The notes under the pieces were generated by a model, which saw only the letters and a list, made by a program, of their open reading frames with translations, ran no database searches and had not been told where the DNA came from. From a bacterium (GTDB lineage Bacteria > Oederibacteriota > PGYV01 > DSBP01), in assembly GCA_011049465.1 (NCBI GenBank), contig DSBP01000034.1, positions 1 to 6,394 on the forward strand: a stretch of DNA of 6,394 nucleotides, read 5' to 3'. Below, one piece after another: positions 5,770 through 6,394 of the stretch. The position numbers were made by a program, and so were the translations under genes. Positions within the stretch are counted from its first letter, which is position 1, and each line of letters opens with the position of its first letter.

Positions 5770-6394
5770 TTACCCCCTCCTGCCGTACAGTTTTTTATAA
5801 TAACTTTTAAACATCCCGCACTTGAGCCTTTCCCACCACTCCCTGTTATCCGAGTACCATTTTACGGTTTTCGCCAGAGCCTCTTTGAAATCATATTTGC
5901 AGCGCCATCCCAGCTTTTCCGCCTTTGAGGAGTCAAGCGCGTAGCGCCTGTCATGAGCCGGCCTGTCCTTAACGAACACCAGAAGCCCCGGGTCAGCTTT
6001 GAGCGCCTTAATAACCGCGTCCGCTATCGCCCTGTTTTTCACCTCTACCCTTCCTCCTATATTATAAATCCCGCCCGGTTTTCCTTTCCTGAGGACAGCA
6101 TCAACAGCAGCGCAGTTATCCTCCACATAAATCCAGTTCCTGATGTTTTTCCCGTCGCCGTAAAGCGGAAGTTTTTTTCCTTCAATGGCGTTTGTAATGA
6201 AAAGCGGGATGAACTTTTCCGGGTGCTGGTACGGCCCGAAATTATTTGAGCTTCTTGTTATCATAACGGGCAGGCCGAATGTCTTGTGGTAGGATAGCGC
6301 GATGAGGTCAGCCGCGGCCTTTGACGACGAGTAAGGGCTGGTTGGGTCAAGGATGTCTACCTCCTTTGATTTTCCCGACGCGACGCTCCCGTAA
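5770..6394 (-). CDS. rfbB: dTDP-glucose 4,6-dehydratase, N-terminus outside window
   Basis: These are the C-terminal 207 residues of RmlB/RfbB (EC 4.2.1.46), which converts dTDP-glucose to dTDP-4-dehydro-6-deoxyglucose, the common precursor of dTDP-deoxysugars. The visible part begins at the YGS that follows the Rossmann core. It contains the catalytic YSSSK (visible residues 21-25), then TRSSNNFGPYQHPEKFIPLFI with the family-specific SNNFGP and PEKFIP, LPLYGDGKNIRNWIYVEDNC for nucleotide binding, and GGIYNIGG. The C-terminus matches family length and ends with a basic Tyr/Lys/Arg-rich tail. The NAD-binding N-terminal third lies beyond the right edge. It is the upstream partner of rfbD. No internal stop or frameshift is seen. 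Confidence 0.93.
   Translation of the reverse strand, partial: YGSVASGKSKEVDILDPTSPYSSSKAAADLIALSYHKTFGLPVMITRSSNNFGPYQHPEKFIPLFITNAIEGKKLPLYGDGKNIRNWIYVEDNCAAVDAVLRKGKPGGIYNIGGRVEVKNRAIADAVIKALKADPGLLVFVKDRPAHDRRYALDSSKAEKLGWRCKYDFKEALAKTVKWYSDNREWWERLKCGMFKSYYKKLYGRRG

Overview
The window looks like chromosomal DNA from an uncultured Gram-negative-type bacterium. All clear genes lie on the minus strand, tightly packed and with strong AGGAGG ribosome binding sites. Codon use favours AGG (Arg) and ATA (Ile). A long-form pyrophosphate-dependent phosphofructokinase and a dTDP-sugar pathway together are compatible with groups such as Elusimicrobiota, Omnitrophota or related candidate phyla. That placement is inference only; no taxonomic marker is present.

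Layout, left to right. Positions 1-2875 hold a minus-strand operon read in the order pfp (PPi-phosphofructokinase), a small cupin, and an integral-membrane GT-C glycosyltransferase that runs off the left edge. A sigma70-type promoter (TTGAAA, 16 bp, TATAAT) at 2934-2961 drives it, with a short hairpin in the leader. pfp and the cupin share an ATGA stop/start overlap, and the glycosyltransferase follows after 36 bases.

Positions 2962-3874 contain no clear gene. The GC-rich part (about 2974-3290) is the most unusual stretch of the window. Its complementary segments form a 19-pair interrupted long-range helix, several nested stems and at least one crossing 7-pair helix (a pseudoknot). The imperfect pairs are G-U wobbles only if RNA is made from the plus strand. 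I read it as a candidate structured noncoding RNA of no family I recognise. It is followed by an AT-rich stretch with dyads and short repeats (3301-3553), and by a doubtful small plus-strand reading frame (3644-3847).

Positions 3875-6394 hold a second minus-strand operon for nucleotide-sugar synthesis, read in the order rfbB/rmlB (dTDP-glucose 4,6-dehydratase, cut by the right edge), rfbD/rmlD (dTDP-4-dehydrorhamnose reductase) and a CDP-paratose 2-epimerase-like SDR protein. They presumably supply deoxysugars for a surface polysaccharide. The membrane glycosyltransferase at the other end is a plausible but unproven partner in cell-envelope glycosylation.
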